A DNA stretch of 64,000 bases from Streptomyces sp. NBC_00448 (GTDB lineage Bacteria > Actinomycetota > Actinomycetes > Streptomycetales > Streptomycetaceae), in assembly GCF_036014115.1 (NCBI RefSeq), contig NZ_CP107913.1, positions 6,255,501 through 6,319,500 on the forward strand, given 5' to 3'. Position numbers and translations under genes: made by a program. The notes under the pieces were generated by a model, which worked only from the letters and a program-made list of their open reading frames with translations, was not told the DNA's origin and did not search any database. Below are positions 43,561-52,084 of this stretch, piece after piece. The number at the start of each line of letters is the position of its first letter. Position 1 is the stretch's first letter.

Positions 43561-45252
43561 GTGGCCGTACGAGCGCACTTGCCGGTCCGCGTCCGGTCGA
43601 TGCTGTCCGGCGTGAGCGGCCCGGGCGCCCGAGGTGACCTGCTCGGCGCGCTGACCGCCTGGGCCCTGATCGTCCCGGAGTGCGTGGCGTACGCGCAGAT
43701 CGCGGGGGTGCCGCCGCAGAACGCCTTCTACGCCGCGCCGGTCGCCCTGGTCGCGTACGTCCTGCTCGGCCGCTCCCGGTTCCTGATCATCGGGGCGACC
43801 TCCGCGGCGGCGGTGCTGTCGGGTGCGACGGTCGCGGGCATCACCTCGGACCCGAAGCGGGCGGTGGGCCTGTCAGCGGCGCTCGCGGTGGTCGCGGGCG
43901 GTGTGCTGCTGGCCGCGGGGCTGGCCCGACTCGGGTTCGTGACGAACTTCCTCGCCGAACCGGCGCTGTACGGCTTCCTTTTCGGGATGGCGCTGACCAT
44001 CGTGGTCCGCCAGGCCGCGAAGATCGTCGGGGTGTCCAGCGGCGACGGGCAGTTCTTCCCCCGCCTGTGGACGCTGCTGCGGCACCTGCCCGACTGGTCG
44101 CTCGCCTCGCTGGTCGTCGGGGCCGCGGCACTGGCGGCGCTGTTCGCGCTGGAGCGCTACGTCCCCAGGCTCCCCGCGTCCCTCGTGGTGCTGGTCGTGG
44201 CGCTGGCGGTGTCCGCGGCGGCCGGGCTGAAGGACCACGGGGTGGAGGTGGTCGGGAAGATCCCCTCGGCCGTACCGGTGCCCCACCTGCCCGGTATCCC
44301 GGCCGCGGACTGGTGGAAGCTGGTCGGCGGGGCCTGCGGGGTGTCGCTGGTGGTGTTCGCCGAGGCGTTCAGCATCGCCTCGCGGTTCGCGCGCGGGCAC
44401 GGCGACGAGGTGGACGGCAACCGGGAGATGGCGGCGGTCGGATTCGCGAACGTCGCCGTCGGCTTCGTCCGCGGCTTCGCCGTCTCCGGCAGCGCCTCGC
44501 GCAGCGCCGCCGCCGAGTCCGCCGGGGCGCGCTCCCAGCTGACCTCGCTGATCGCCGCCGTGCTCATCCTGCTCACCGGCGCCTTCCTCACCCCGCTCTT
44601 CACCGACCTGCCCGAGCCGGTGCTCGGCGCGATCGTGATCGTCGCCGTCCGCGGCTTCCTGTCCACCTCCGAACTGCGGCGCTACGCCCGAGCGGACCGG
44701 GCGAGCCTGGGGGTGGCGCTGACCGCGCTGACCGGGGTGCTGCTCTTCGACCTGCTGCCCGGGCTGCTACTGGCGGTGGCGCTGTCACTGGTGCTGTTCA
44801 TCGCCGCCGCCAGCACCGCGCACCTGTCGGTCCTGGGCCGGCTGCCCGGCGGCCGGCTGTACGGCGACACCGCGCAGCACCCCGGCGCGACCACCGTCCC
44901 CGGGGTCCTCGCCACCCGGCTGGACGGCGCCTTGTTCTTCGGCAACTCCGACCGCACCCGGCTGGGCCTGCTCGCGCTGGCCTCGGCCGCCCACCCCCGA
45001 CCCCACACCGTCGTCCTCGACCTGGGCGCGAGCTACCACCTCGGTGTCCCCGTCCTGGACACCCTCGACGAGCTGCGCACCGCCCTCGACCGTCAGGGCA
45101 GCGCCCTGCACCTCGCCGGTCTGCGCGCGGTGGCCCGCCCCGCGTTCGACCACCACCGGCTCGCCGCCCGGCTCGGCCCCGACGCCGTGCACGCCACCGT
45201 CGAGGACGCCATCGCCGCGGTCGCCCGGCCGCCGGCCGGATCGCAGAAGTGA
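43561..45252 (+). CDS. SulP-family inorganic anion transporter
   Basis: The 563-aa product has the SLC26/SulP membrane domain with LLGALTAWALIVPECVAYAQIAGVPPQNAFYAAPVALVAYVLLGRSRFLIIGATSAAAVLSG at its start and FVRGFAVSGSASRSAAAESAGARSQLTSLIAAVLIL near residue 300. A cytoplasmic STAS domain follows (residues about 440-560: GVLATRLDGALFFGNSDRTRLGLLAL...TVVLDLGASYHLGVPVLDTLDEL). Members carry sulfate, bicarbonate or other anions. GTG 43561 is preceded by GAGGAGG. The next gene overlaps or abuts its stop. Confidence 0.93.
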   Translation: MAVRAHLPVRVRSMLSGVSGPGARGDLLGALTAWALIVPECVAYAQIAGVPPQNAFYAAPVALVAYVLLGRSRFLIIGATSAAAVLSGATVAGITSDPKRAVGLSAALAVVAGGVLLAAGLARLGFVTNFLAEPALYGFLFGMALTIVVRQAAKIVGVSSGDGQFFPRLWTLLRHLPDWSLASLVVGAAALAALFALERYVPRLPASLVVLVVALAVSAAAGLKDHGVEVVGKIPSAVPVPHLPGIPAADWWKLVGGACGVSLVVFAEAFSIASRFARGHGDEVDGNREMAAVGFANVAVGFVRGFAVSGSASRSAAAESAGARSQLTSLIAAVLILLTGAFLTPLFTDLPEPVLGAIVIVAVRGFLSTSELRRYARADRASLGVALTALTGVLLFDLLPGLLLAVALSLVLFIAAASTAHLSVLGRLPGGRLYGDTAQHPGATTVPGVLATRLDGALFFGNSDRTRLGLLALASAAHPRPHTVVLDLGASYHLGVPVLDTLDELRTALDRQGSALHLAGLRAVARPAFDHHRLAARLGPDAVHATVEDAIAAVARPPAGSQK

Positions 45253-45257
45253 GGGCC

Positions 45258-46544
45258 ATGCGCAACCTGCTGTCCGCCACCGGCCGCCGCCGCTCCCGCC
45301 GCTCACCCCGCGCGACGTGGCCCAACCGCGGCTTGGCCGTCGCGCTCGTGGCCGCCGGGGCGCTGCTGGGCTGGTGGCTGCCGCACCTGGAACGGACCAG
45401 GAACCTCGGCGGCCTGTCCTACGACGCGTCCGCCGCGCAGGCCACCCTCGGGGCGATCGCGTCGGGCATCATCACCCTCACCGGTTTCGTGCTGACCGCC
45501 GTCACCCTGGTCGTCCAGTCCGTGCAGAGCATGTCGTCCCGGCTCGCCGGGGTGCTGGGCTTCTTCGAGCGTTCGCTGGTGCTGTTCGGCGCGCTGACCG
45601 GCACGGCCGTGTACTCCCTCGTCGTCCTCGCGCAGGTCCGCGAGCACCATGTGCCGGACCTGGCGGTCACGTTGGCCATCGTCTTCGTCGTCCTGTCCAC
45701 GGGCACGATCCTGCGCACGCTCGCCGGGCTGCGGGAGGTGATCACCGGCGGCGGCCTCGTCCGCGCGGTCGGGCAGCGGCTGCACGAGGCACTCGACCGC
45801 GTCTGGCAGGACGCGGCAGCAGCGGAGCCGTCCACAGGGCCGGCTGCCGGGCCCGAACCGGAGGGTGCCGTGGTCGCCGCGACCGGCGGCGGCGTCGTCC
45901 AGCACATCGACGGTCCCGCCATCGCGGCGGCCGCCGCCGGCAGCGGCCTGCACGTCACCTGCCTGACGGCCGTCGGCAGCTTCGTCGAACCCGGCGAGCC
46001 CCTCCTGCGCGTCACCCCCGGGCCGCCGGCCGAGTCCGACGCACGACGCCTGGTCCGCGCCGTACGCCTCGGGCCCTCCCGCCGTATCGACCACGACCCC
46101 GCGTACGGGCTGCGCCTGCTCGTCGACGTCGCGATCCGCGCCCTGTCACCCGCCGTCAACGACCCGACCACCGCCGTCCAGGCCCTCGACCAGATCGAAG
46201 CGGCCCTGCTGCGCCTCGCCCCCCGGCCGCTCGGCCCGGCCACCCTCCGCGACCGCGACGGCGCCGCCCTCGTCACCATCCCCCGCCCCGGCTGGAGCCA
46301 GCTCCTCGACCTGGCCCTCGCGGAGATCCTCGGCTACGGAGCCGGCTCCCTCCAGGTCCAGCGCCGCCTGCGGGCCCTGCTCGACACGGTGGAGCGGACC
46401 ATCCCGCCCGCCCGCGCCGCCACCCTCACCCCCTACCGCGCCATCCTGGACCGCGCCGCCCGCGACTTCCCGGACCCGACCATGTCCGAAGCCGCCACCA
46501 CCCCCGACCCCCAGGGCATCGGCGGCCCCGCCCCCACCCCATAA
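45258..46544 (+). CDS. DUF2254 membrane protein
   Basis: The 428-aa product has four N-terminal hydrophobic segments (to about residue 155), with the DUF2254 segment LSYDASAAQATLGAIASGIITLTGFVLTAVTLVVQSVQSMSSRLAGVLGFFER. A soluble C-terminal domain containing RRIDHDPAYGLRLLVDVAIRALSPAVNDPTTAVQALDQIE follows. Its function is unknown. ATG 45258 is chosen; GTG 45249 would overlap the SulP stop codon (GTGA) and is a real alternative. It closes the membrane-protein operon. Confidence 0.88.
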   Translation: MRNLLSATGRRRSRRSPRATWPNRGLAVALVAAGALLGWWLPHLERTRNLGGLSYDASAAQATLGAIASGIITLTGFVLTAVTLVVQSVQSMSSRLAGVLGFFERSLVLFGALTGTAVYSLVVLAQVREHHVPDLAVTLAIVFVVLSTGTILRTLAGLREVITGGGLVRAVGQRLHEALDRVWQDAAAAEPSTGPAAGPEPEGAVVAATGGGVVQHIDGPAIAAAAAGSGLHVTCLTAVGSFVEPGEPLLRVTPGPPAESDARRLVRAVRLGPSRRIDHDPAYGLRLLVDVAIRALSPAVNDPTTAVQALDQIEAALLRLAPRPLGPATLRDRDGAALVTIPRPGWSQLLDLALAEILGYGAGSLQVQRRLRALLDTVERTIPPARAATLTPYRAILDRAARDFPDPTMSEAATTPDPQGIGGPAPTP

Positions 46545-46603
46545 CCCCCGCACCGGTCGCGGCGCCCGGCGCCCGGCCGGTCGAACTGCCGGGTGGGGTC
46601 GGG

Positions 46604-47422
46604 TCAGCGTTTGATGCCCACGCCTGCCAGCAGGCTGATCTCGGCGTCCGGGATCTCCGCACCGTGGGCGGCGGGTTCGGTGGAACGCCAGCGGTGGCAG
46701 CAGCAGATGCCGGGGTCGATCAGGTCGAGCCCGTCGAAGAAGCGGCGGACGTCGCTGTGCGAGCGGAACTGCACCGGAGAACCGGACTTCGTGTAGACCT
46801 CCGCGACCCTGTTCCAGGTGACGGGGTCGAAGTCGGGCGTGCAGTGGTTCATGGCGAGGGCGCTGCCCGCCGGGAGCGGGTCGAGCAGGCGGTGGACGAT
46901 GGCGTACGGGTCGTGCGGGTCGGTGATGAAGTGCATGAGCGCGTTGAGGGAGAGCGCGATGGGCTGGTCGAAGTCCAGGACCCCCGCGTCCTCCACGGAA
47001 CTCATCAGCGCGTCGGGGTCGGTGATGTCGGCCTCGACGTAGGCCGTGCGCCCCTGGCTGGTGCTGCGCATGAGGCGTTCGGCGTACTTGAGGACGAGCG
47101 GGTCGTTGTCCGCGTACACCACGCGGGCGTCGCTCGCGACGGACTGGGCCACCTGGTGCAGGTTGGGCTCGGTCGGTATACCCGTGCCGATGTCGAGCCA
47201 CTGGCGGATGCCGTGCTCCTGGGCCAGCACCCGGGTGGCCCGGTGCATGAACGCCCGGTTCTCCCGCGCGGTCACGTAGATACCGGGGTGGGCCTGGGCG
47301 GCGACCAGGGCGGCTTCCTTGTCGATCTCGAAGTGGTCCTTGCCGCCGAGGAAGTAGTCGTACATCCGGGCCGAGTGCGCCTTGCTCGTGTCGAGGTCGC
47401 GGCCGGCCTGCCTGGTGGTCAT
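46604..47422 (-). CDS. SAM-dependent methyltransferase (PF04672 type)
   Basis: The 272-aa product matches the actinobacterial S-adenosyl methyltransferase family: an N-terminal DTSKAHSARMYDYFLGGKDHFEIDKEAA, the SAM-binding LDIGTGIPTEPNLHQVAQ near residue 75, and the acidic VVYADNDPLVLKYAERLM strand. Many streptomycete genomes have numerous paralogues beside XRE/DUF397 genes, and their substrate is unknown. ATG 47422 is preceded by GGGGAG. It lies downstream of the DUF397 gene on the same strand. Confidence 0.93.
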   Translation of the reverse strand: MTTRQAGRDLDTSKAHSARMYDYFLGGKDHFEIDKEAALVAAQAHPGIYVTARENRAFMHRATRVLAQEHGIRQWLDIGTGIPTEPNLHQVAQSVASDARVVYADNDPLVLKYAERLMRSTSQGRTAYVEADITDPDALMSSVEDAGVLDFDQPIALSLNALMHFITDPHDPYAIVHRLLDPLPAGSALAMNHCTPDFDPVTWNRVAEVYTKSGSPVQFRSHSDVRRFFDGLDLIDPGICCCHRWRSTEPAAHGAEIPDAEISLLAGVGIKR

Positions 47423-47532
47423 GTTCTCCCCTTCATGCGTGTGTCTGTCGGCCCGCGGGCCGGGGGCGGGACCGGTGTCGTCGTCCCTTCCGCTCACCGT
47501 CGGATCGCCCGGCGGCTCCGCTCGCCGTCGGC

Positions 47533-47784
47533 TCAGCCGGCGGCCAGGTGATCGGCCAGCCCCTCCTTGACGCCGCGGACGAACGCGGCGATCTCCTCCG
47601 GCGTGTAGATCAGCGCCGGGCCGGCCGGATCGGTGGACTGCCGTACGGCCACGCGGCCGTCGGCGAGTTGCTTGGTCTCGACGCACTGACCGCCGTTCGG
47701 CCCGCTCCAGGGGCGCTCCCAGCCTTGTTCCCCGAGATTGCGCGCCGGCATGCCGTTGTAGACGCTCTCGTCGGTCATCGTCAT
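47533..47784 (-). CDS. DUF397 protein
   Basis: The 83-aa product contains the DUF397 core WERPWSGPNGGQCVETKQLADGRVAVRQSTDPAGPALIYTPEEIAAFVRGVKEG. In Streptomyces, DUF397 proteins pair with the XRE regulator encoded just upstream, as in Scr1/Scr2 of S. coelicolor, where the pair raises antibiotic production; toxin-antitoxin-like behaviour has also been discussed. Its start overlaps the XRE stop codon by four bases, so expression is coupled. Confidence 0.94.
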   Translation of the reverse strand: MTMTDESVYNGMPARNLGEQGWERPWSGPNGGQCVETKQLADGRVAVRQSTDPAGPALIYTPEEIAAFVRGVKEGLADHLAAG

Positions 47785-48653
47785 GAGTACTCCTTACGCA
47801 TGCGGTTCAAGAGGGTCTTGCTGTCCTCGGAAGACGTCAGCAGCGCCATGCGGTTGTGTGCCTCGAGATGGGAGACGACGTCCGCGCGCTGGTCAAGGTA
47901 GACGGAGGCGGAGAGGAGCTCGCTGTAGACGATGTCGGGCAGCTCGGGTTCCTCGAACCGGAAATAGGTGAACGGGGCGCACGCTCCGACATGCGCGCCC
48001 GCGCTGAAGGGCACGATGTCGAGGCTGACGTGCGGGAGTTCGGAGGCGTCCAGGAGCCGTTCGAGCTGCTCGCGCATCACGTGCGGGCCGCCCACCACCC
48101 GGTGCAGGACCGATTCGTCCATGACCACCCACAGCGTGGGGGCGTCCGCCCGCTCCAGCAGGCTCTGGCGGCGCAGCCGCAGCTCCACCCGGCGTGCGAG
48201 TTCCTCCTCGCTGTCGTTGGGGAACCCGCCGCGCAGCACGGCGTGTGCGTAGTCGTGGGTCTGCAGAAGGCCCGTGACGTACTGGGGTTCGTACGTGCGG
48301 AGGGTCTTGGCGCCGGTCTCCAGGCTGACGTAGGCGGTGAACCAGCTGGGGACGGCGTCGCGGTAGGAGTGCCACCAGCCGGGCTTGTTGGCCTGCTCGG
48401 CCATGTCGACGAACTCGTCGATCTCCTGGCGGTCCGCGCCGAACGTCTGCAGGAGCTTCTCCGCGTAGAGCGGCTTCAGGGCGACCTCGGCCTTTTCCAG
48501 CCGGCGGATCGTCAGGGGGGTCACGCGCAGGGCCTTCGCCGCGTCCTCCAGCGAGACACCGGCGCCCAGCCGCATGTCCTGCAGCCGACGGCCGAGGATC
48601 ATCCGCAGGACCGTCGGCGCGCTGGTGCCGGTACGGGCTTCGCTCACGCCCAA
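47781..48653 (-). CDS. XRE-family regulator with DUF5753 domain
   Basis: The 290-aa product has an N-terminal HTH (MILGRRLQDMRLGAGVSLEDAAKALRVTPLTIRRLEKAEVAL, about residues 18-60) and the DUF5753 sensory domain (WFTAYVSLETGAKTLRTYEPQYVTGLLQTHDYAHAVLR...RRQSLLERADAPTLWVVMDESVLHRVVGGPHVMREQLERLLD). It forms the standard pair with the downstream DUF397 protein. A histidine-kinase-like ATPase gene is divergent across an AT-richer gap, the usual trio arrangement. Starts at 48653 and 48647 are both possible. Confidence 0.94.
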   Translation of the reverse strand: MGVSEARTGTSAPTVLRMILGRRLQDMRLGAGVSLEDAAKALRVTPLTIRRLEKAEVALKPLYAEKLLQTFGADRQEIDEFVDMAEQANKPGWWHSYRDAVPSWFTAYVSLETGAKTLRTYEPQYVTGLLQTHDYAHAVLRGGFPNDSEEELARRVELRLRRQSLLERADAPTLWVVMDESVLHRVVGGPHVMREQLERLLDASELPHVSLDIVPFSAGAHVGACAPFTYFRFEEPELPDIVYSELLSASVYLDQRADVVSHLEAHNRMALLTSSEDSKTLLNRMRKEYS

Positions 48654-48965
48654 CCCCCTGAGTGATCGTCAACAAAGCCATTCTTACAGCCATTTGATGA
48701 TGACACCAGAGTGATACAAGCGCTGCTGAGATTATCAGGGAGTCGGTTGCAGCGTGAGCTATCGCACGCGCATAGTGGACCTGTGAGCGGTCAAGGCACA
48801 GTAATGACGCAGAATCCGGTGCCGGAGAGCACCCGTGATGTCGATGCCGTCGTCGGCCCCCCACCGCTGGTCACGTGCCTCGGCGCACGCCTCGCACCGC
48901 TCGCGTTGCAGTCCCGTATCCCCTCACCGCGCCCCGCCCCCCGGAGGCGCTGGAAGGCGACACCT
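48654..48965. other. 312-bp divergent region between XRE and ATPase genes
   Basis: The first 150 bases are less GC-rich (CATTCTTACAGCCATTTGATGATG, GAGATTATCAGGGAG) and should contain both divergent promoters. The ATPase frame stays open back to 48711, and ATG 48804 is a possible earlier start, but the stretch 48804-48965 reads like non-coding DNA. Confidence 0.45.
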
Positions 48966-49418
48966 GTGACTCTGTCCACGCCCTCCCCTCCGGCTCCGGC
49001 CTTAGCCGGGACCGTGCCGTGCCGGGAGTACTGGTTCGGCCTGCCCGCCCTGCGTTCCAGCGTGAGACCCGCCCGCGACACCGTGCGGGACCGGCTCCGC
49101 GCGTGGCGGCTGCCCGACGACACCTGCGGCGACGCGGTGCTGATGGTCTCCGAGTTGACCACGAACGCCGTGCTCCACACCGGCAGTGGTCAGGTCCTGT
49201 GCGGCCTCACGCTGACCGGCGACGAGCGGCGTCTGCGGATAGAGCTGCACGACGAGGGCAGCACTCCGGTCCTCCCGCCCGAGCACCGCGCCGGCCCCGG
49301 CGAGGAGAGTGGGCGAGGGCTGTTCCTCGTCCAGCAACTCGCGGACACCTGGGGCTCCGCACGCTCGACGCGGGCCGAAGGAAAGGTCGTCTGGGCAGAG
49401 TTGACGGCCCACCCGTGA
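48966..49418 (+). CDS. Anti-sigma-type ATP-binding protein (HATPase_c_2)
   Basis: The 150-aa product is a GHKL ATPase domain of the RsbW/SpoIIAB-like group: VRPARDTVRDRLRAWRLPDDTCGDAVLMVSELTTNAVLHTGSGQVLCGLTLTGDERRLRIELHDEGSTPVLPP, with the N-box (ELTTNAVLHT) and G1 region (LHDEGS), then GRGLFLVQQLADTWG. Such proteins bind or phosphorylate sigma-factor regulators. GTG 48966 is preferred for its GGAAGG spacing; ATG 48804 is the alternative. It belongs to the XRE/DUF397/ATPase group. Confidence 0.87.
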   Translation: MTLSTPSPPAPALAGTVPCREYWFGLPALRSSVRPARDTVRDRLRAWRLPDDTCGDAVLMVSELTTNAVLHTGSGQVLCGLTLTGDERRLRIELHDEGSTPVLPPEHRAGPGEESGRGLFLVQQLADTWGSARSTRAEGKVVWAELTAHP

Positions 49419-49556
49419 GGCCGTGGGGAACGGTCGGCCGCCGCACCGGACCGGTCGCGCCGACCCACGGCAACGACCGCACGCCCCCGCCGCGTTCACC
49501 GTTGCGCGCGGCGGAACCTCTCCCACTCCTCCTCGTTCTCCTCGCGGAAGGTGCCC

Positions 49557-49937
49557 ATGACTCCTCACGATGACGCCGCTTCTTCCGTCGTGCTGTACGT
49601 GTGCGCCGACCGAGCCCGGTGCGCGCCCGGGGAGGCCACGCAGCGCGCGCGGATCGAAGGCCACGCGTTCGCCGAGGAGCGCGGGCTGACGATCTCCGAG
49701 GTCATCACCGACACGTACGGCGAGTCCGACCCGGCCCGACGCAGCGGGTGGCGGCGGGTGAGACAGCTGGCACAGACCGGCCACGTCGGCACGGTGCTCG
49801 TCCGCTGGCCCAGCGCCATCGCCCCGGAGTCCGCGCGCGAACTGCGCACCCGCGAGGCCGCCTGGCTCCGCGCCCAGGGTGTGCACGTGCGCTACACCTG
49901 GGCGCCCTTGTCATCGGGGTGCTGCGAGACCGGGTGA
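49557..49937 (+). CDS. Degenerate serine-recombinase-like protein
   Basis: The 126-aa product resembles only the N-terminal catalytic domain of serine recombinases: VVLYVCADRARCAPGEATQRARIEGHAFAEERGLTISEVITDTYGESDPARRSGWRRVRQLAQTGHVGTVLVRWPSAIAPE. In real recombinases the start reads like YxRxSxxxQ with the nucleophile Ser; here that position is replaced (DRARCAPGE), so strand exchange is unlikely. There is no recombinase or DNA-binding C-terminal domain. ATG 49557 is preceded by GGAAG. It may be a domesticated DNA-binding or decoy protein. Confidence 0.7.
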   Translation: MTPHDDAASSVVLYVCADRARCAPGEATQRARIEGHAFAEERGLTISEVITDTYGESDPARRSGWRRVRQLAQTGHVGTVLVRWPSAIAPESARELRTREAAWLRAQGVHVRYTWAPLSSGCCETG

Positions 49938-49951
49938 TCCCGCGGCCGGGT

Positions 49952-49972
49952 GGCCGCCGGTGGCCGGCGGCC
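49952..49972. terminator. Hairpin ending the thiopeptide operon
   Basis: GGCCGCCGG (49952-49960) pairs perfectly with CCGGCGGCC (49964-49972) around a three-base loop, between the converging resolvase-like gene and the YcaO gene. Confidence 0.65.
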
Positions 49973-49981
49973 GGTGGCTGG

Positions 49982-52084
49982 TCAGGGGAACGGATGAGGG
50001 TGGGGGTTGATCTCCTCGGGGAGTCGGCGGGGGGTGTGGCCGAGGGGGTGCGGGGCGGTCAGGACGCGGTCGAGTCCGCTGATGCGGCGCAGGTGGTGCC
50101 CGAAGGTCATCGGGAGCAGGCCGGGCACGAGGACCTTGACGCAGGAGAGGTCGGACGCGGCGTGCACGGGGGTGGTCTGGTCGACGACGATCGCTTCGAG
50201 GCCGGACGCGGCGAACCGGCCCACCACCTCGTCGAGATCCGCGCGCAGGTCGGCGTGGGGCGGCCAGGCGTAGTGGTCGGCGAGTTCGCGCAGGTCGCGG
50301 CGCTCCTGGGGCGGTCGGCCACCGGGGGCGAGCAGGAAGTCGAGGCGGCGGGCGGCGATCGGGTCGCAGTGGAGCAGCGCGTGGTCGTCCATCAGGCGGA
50401 CCTGCTCGGGGTCCTCGCGCATCCGGGCGGCGTCGGCCACGCGTTTCGGGTAGATCAGCCGGTACGCCTCGATGGCGGTGACCAGTTCGTGCAGCGCGCC
50501 GAAGACACCCCGTTCGGGATCGAGCCCCGAGCCGCCGGCGCACAGCACCCGGGGGCGGGGCGCCGCCGGTTCGCTGCCGGGAGCGGAGGTCGTTTGGGCG
50601 TCCACGGCGGCGGCCCAGAAGCAGGGGACGCGCTCGGCGCCGGTCACGTCGAAGACCTCGACGCGGTAGCCGGTGCGCTCGAGGATACGGTCGGCGAGCA
50701 GGCCGATCCGCCGGTCGCGCGCGGAGTGCAGGTCGAGTGCGGGCGCCGGGAGCCGGGCGTACCAGGTGAGCAGGAACGCGTCGCGCTCGGCGAGTTCGAG
50801 CAGGCCGTACAGCGCGGCCTCCTCGACGCAGCCGCCGAGCGCGCAGCCGTTGGAGATCTCGGAGACGAACGGCCGGGCGGACCGCGGGTGATGCCGGCCG
50901 AGCCGGTAGTACACCAGGCTCTCGGGGACCAGGACCGGCTGTTCGCGGGTGAGGGAGTGGCCCCAGACCCACGGCAGCACGAGGTCGGGGTGGTAGGGCT
51001 GGAAGGGGAAACCGGGTTCCTGGTAGCGGTGGGGTTCGTGGCCGCCGGTGGTCGCCGGGTCCAGTACGGCGCCGGGGTGCCGGGCGGCGAGTTCGCGGTG
51101 GCTGCCGTGCACCACGGTGCGCCGGCCGCCGGGGCGGCCTCCGCCGAGCCGCTCCAGTGCCTCGGCGATCGCGGTGACCCGGGCGGTGCGGAAGTCGAGC
51201 GCGCGGCCGTAACCGCCGTCGACCGACTCGGGCGGGCCGACCTTGGCCTCGGCGAACGGCAGCGTGTGCAGTCCGCGGGCCCGCAGTCCCTTGAGGACGC
51301 CGGTCTCGTCGTCGGCGTAGCGGGCTTCCAGTACGGCCCGCTCCGCGCGCAGGTTCCGGACCCGCGTGACCGTCGGGTCCGGCTTGGGCCGGGTGACGCG
51401 CGGGATCGCGGCGTCGGCGGGGGAGTCGTCGGGCAGGCCGCCGCACTCGGGGCAGAGGGGGTCGGGCAGGAAGCGGTGCCGGGTGATCTCCAGGTCGCTG
51501 AGGCGGAGCATGGTGACGGTGTACTCGGCGCCGGCGGTGGTGGGTGCAGCGGTGGATACGGTGCTGGGTGCCGCGGTGGTCGCGGCCGGGGTCGCCGCTG
51601 AGGTCGTCGCGGTGGTCGTGGCTGAGGTCGGGTCGGCGGTCGCCGCGGTGCTGAGCCGGTTCAGGGCGAGTTGCGCGGCGAGGTCGGCGGCGATCGGGGT
51701 GAGCAGGGGCGAGACCGTGCCGGTGAGGCGGTTGCCGTAGGTGGCGTGCAGGGCCGCCTCTTCGGCGGCGTCGTCACGTGCCCCGGCGCGGCGGGCGGCG
51801 AGGCATCGGTGGCAGCCCGGCGTGCCGGGGCGGACCAGCGGGCCGATGACCACGCGGTCCAGTTCCGCGACGACGAGCAGGAACGGCCCACCGGCGGCGG
51901 CCAGTTCAGGCGCGCGCGTCGCCGCCGCGTCGGGTGTGTCGGCGGCCAGGAGCCGCACGTCGCTCAGGAGCGGTACCTCGCTCCGGGGCCGCGCCATCGC
52001 GCCGGACCGGCGGACGAGCGCCTGGCCGAGCAGGCCGCCGTCGTGGTGCGTCCGGGGGAAGGTCGCCAGGAGGCCGTCAGTCAT
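49982..52084 (-). CDS. Thiopeptide YcaO cyclodehydratase (TbtG-like)
   Basis: This 700-aa enzyme uses ATP to cyclise Cys residues of the precursor to thiazolines. The N-terminal third has two CxxC pairs (GCHRC near residue 91 and CPEC near 213), likely a structural zinc site of the E1-like/TOMM partner fold, joined by a Thr/Ala-rich linker (about 145-180). The YcaO domain follows (about 240-700) with the ATP-binding run ALGGCVEEAALYGLLELAERDAFLLTWYARLP near 415 and the azoline-type C-terminus NPHPHPFP (PxPxP). It is the last gene of the minus-strand operon, overlapping its neighbour by eight bases, at the G position of thiomuracin-type clusters. Confidence 0.94.
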   Translation of the reverse strand: MTDGLLATFPRTHHDGGLLGQALVRRSGAMARPRSEVPLLSDVRLLAADTPDAAATRAPELAAAGGPFLLVVAELDRVVIGPLVRPGTPGCHRCLAARRAGARDDAAEEAALHATYGNRLTGTVSPLLTPIAADLAAQLALNRLSTAATADPTSATTTATTSAATPAATTAAPSTVSTAAPTTAGAEYTVTMLRLSDLEITRHRFLPDPLCPECGGLPDDSPADAAIPRVTRPKPDPTVTRVRNLRAERAVLEARYADDETGVLKGLRARGLHTLPFAEAKVGPPESVDGGYGRALDFRTARVTAIAEALERLGGGRPGGRRTVVHGSHRELAARHPGAVLDPATTGGHEPHRYQEPGFPFQPYHPDLVLPWVWGHSLTREQPVLVPESLVYYRLGRHHPRSARPFVSEISNGCALGGCVEEAALYGLLELAERDAFLLTWYARLPAPALDLHSARDRRIGLLADRILERTGYRVEVFDVTGAERVPCFWAAAVDAQTTSAPGSEPAAPRPRVLCAGGSGLDPERGVFGALHELVTAIEAYRLIYPKRVADAARMREDPEQVRLMDDHALLHCDPIAARRLDFLLAPGGRPPQERRDLRELADHYAWPPHADLRADLDEVVGRFAASGLEAIVVDQTTPVHAASDLSCVKVLVPGLLPMTFGHHLRRISGLDRVLTAPHPLGHTPRRLPEEINPHPHPFP

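Noticed and set aside
49557..49937. Active integrase marking an integrative element
   Set aside because: It lacks the catalytic serine and C-terminal domains, and I found no attachment-site repeats or tRNA nearby.
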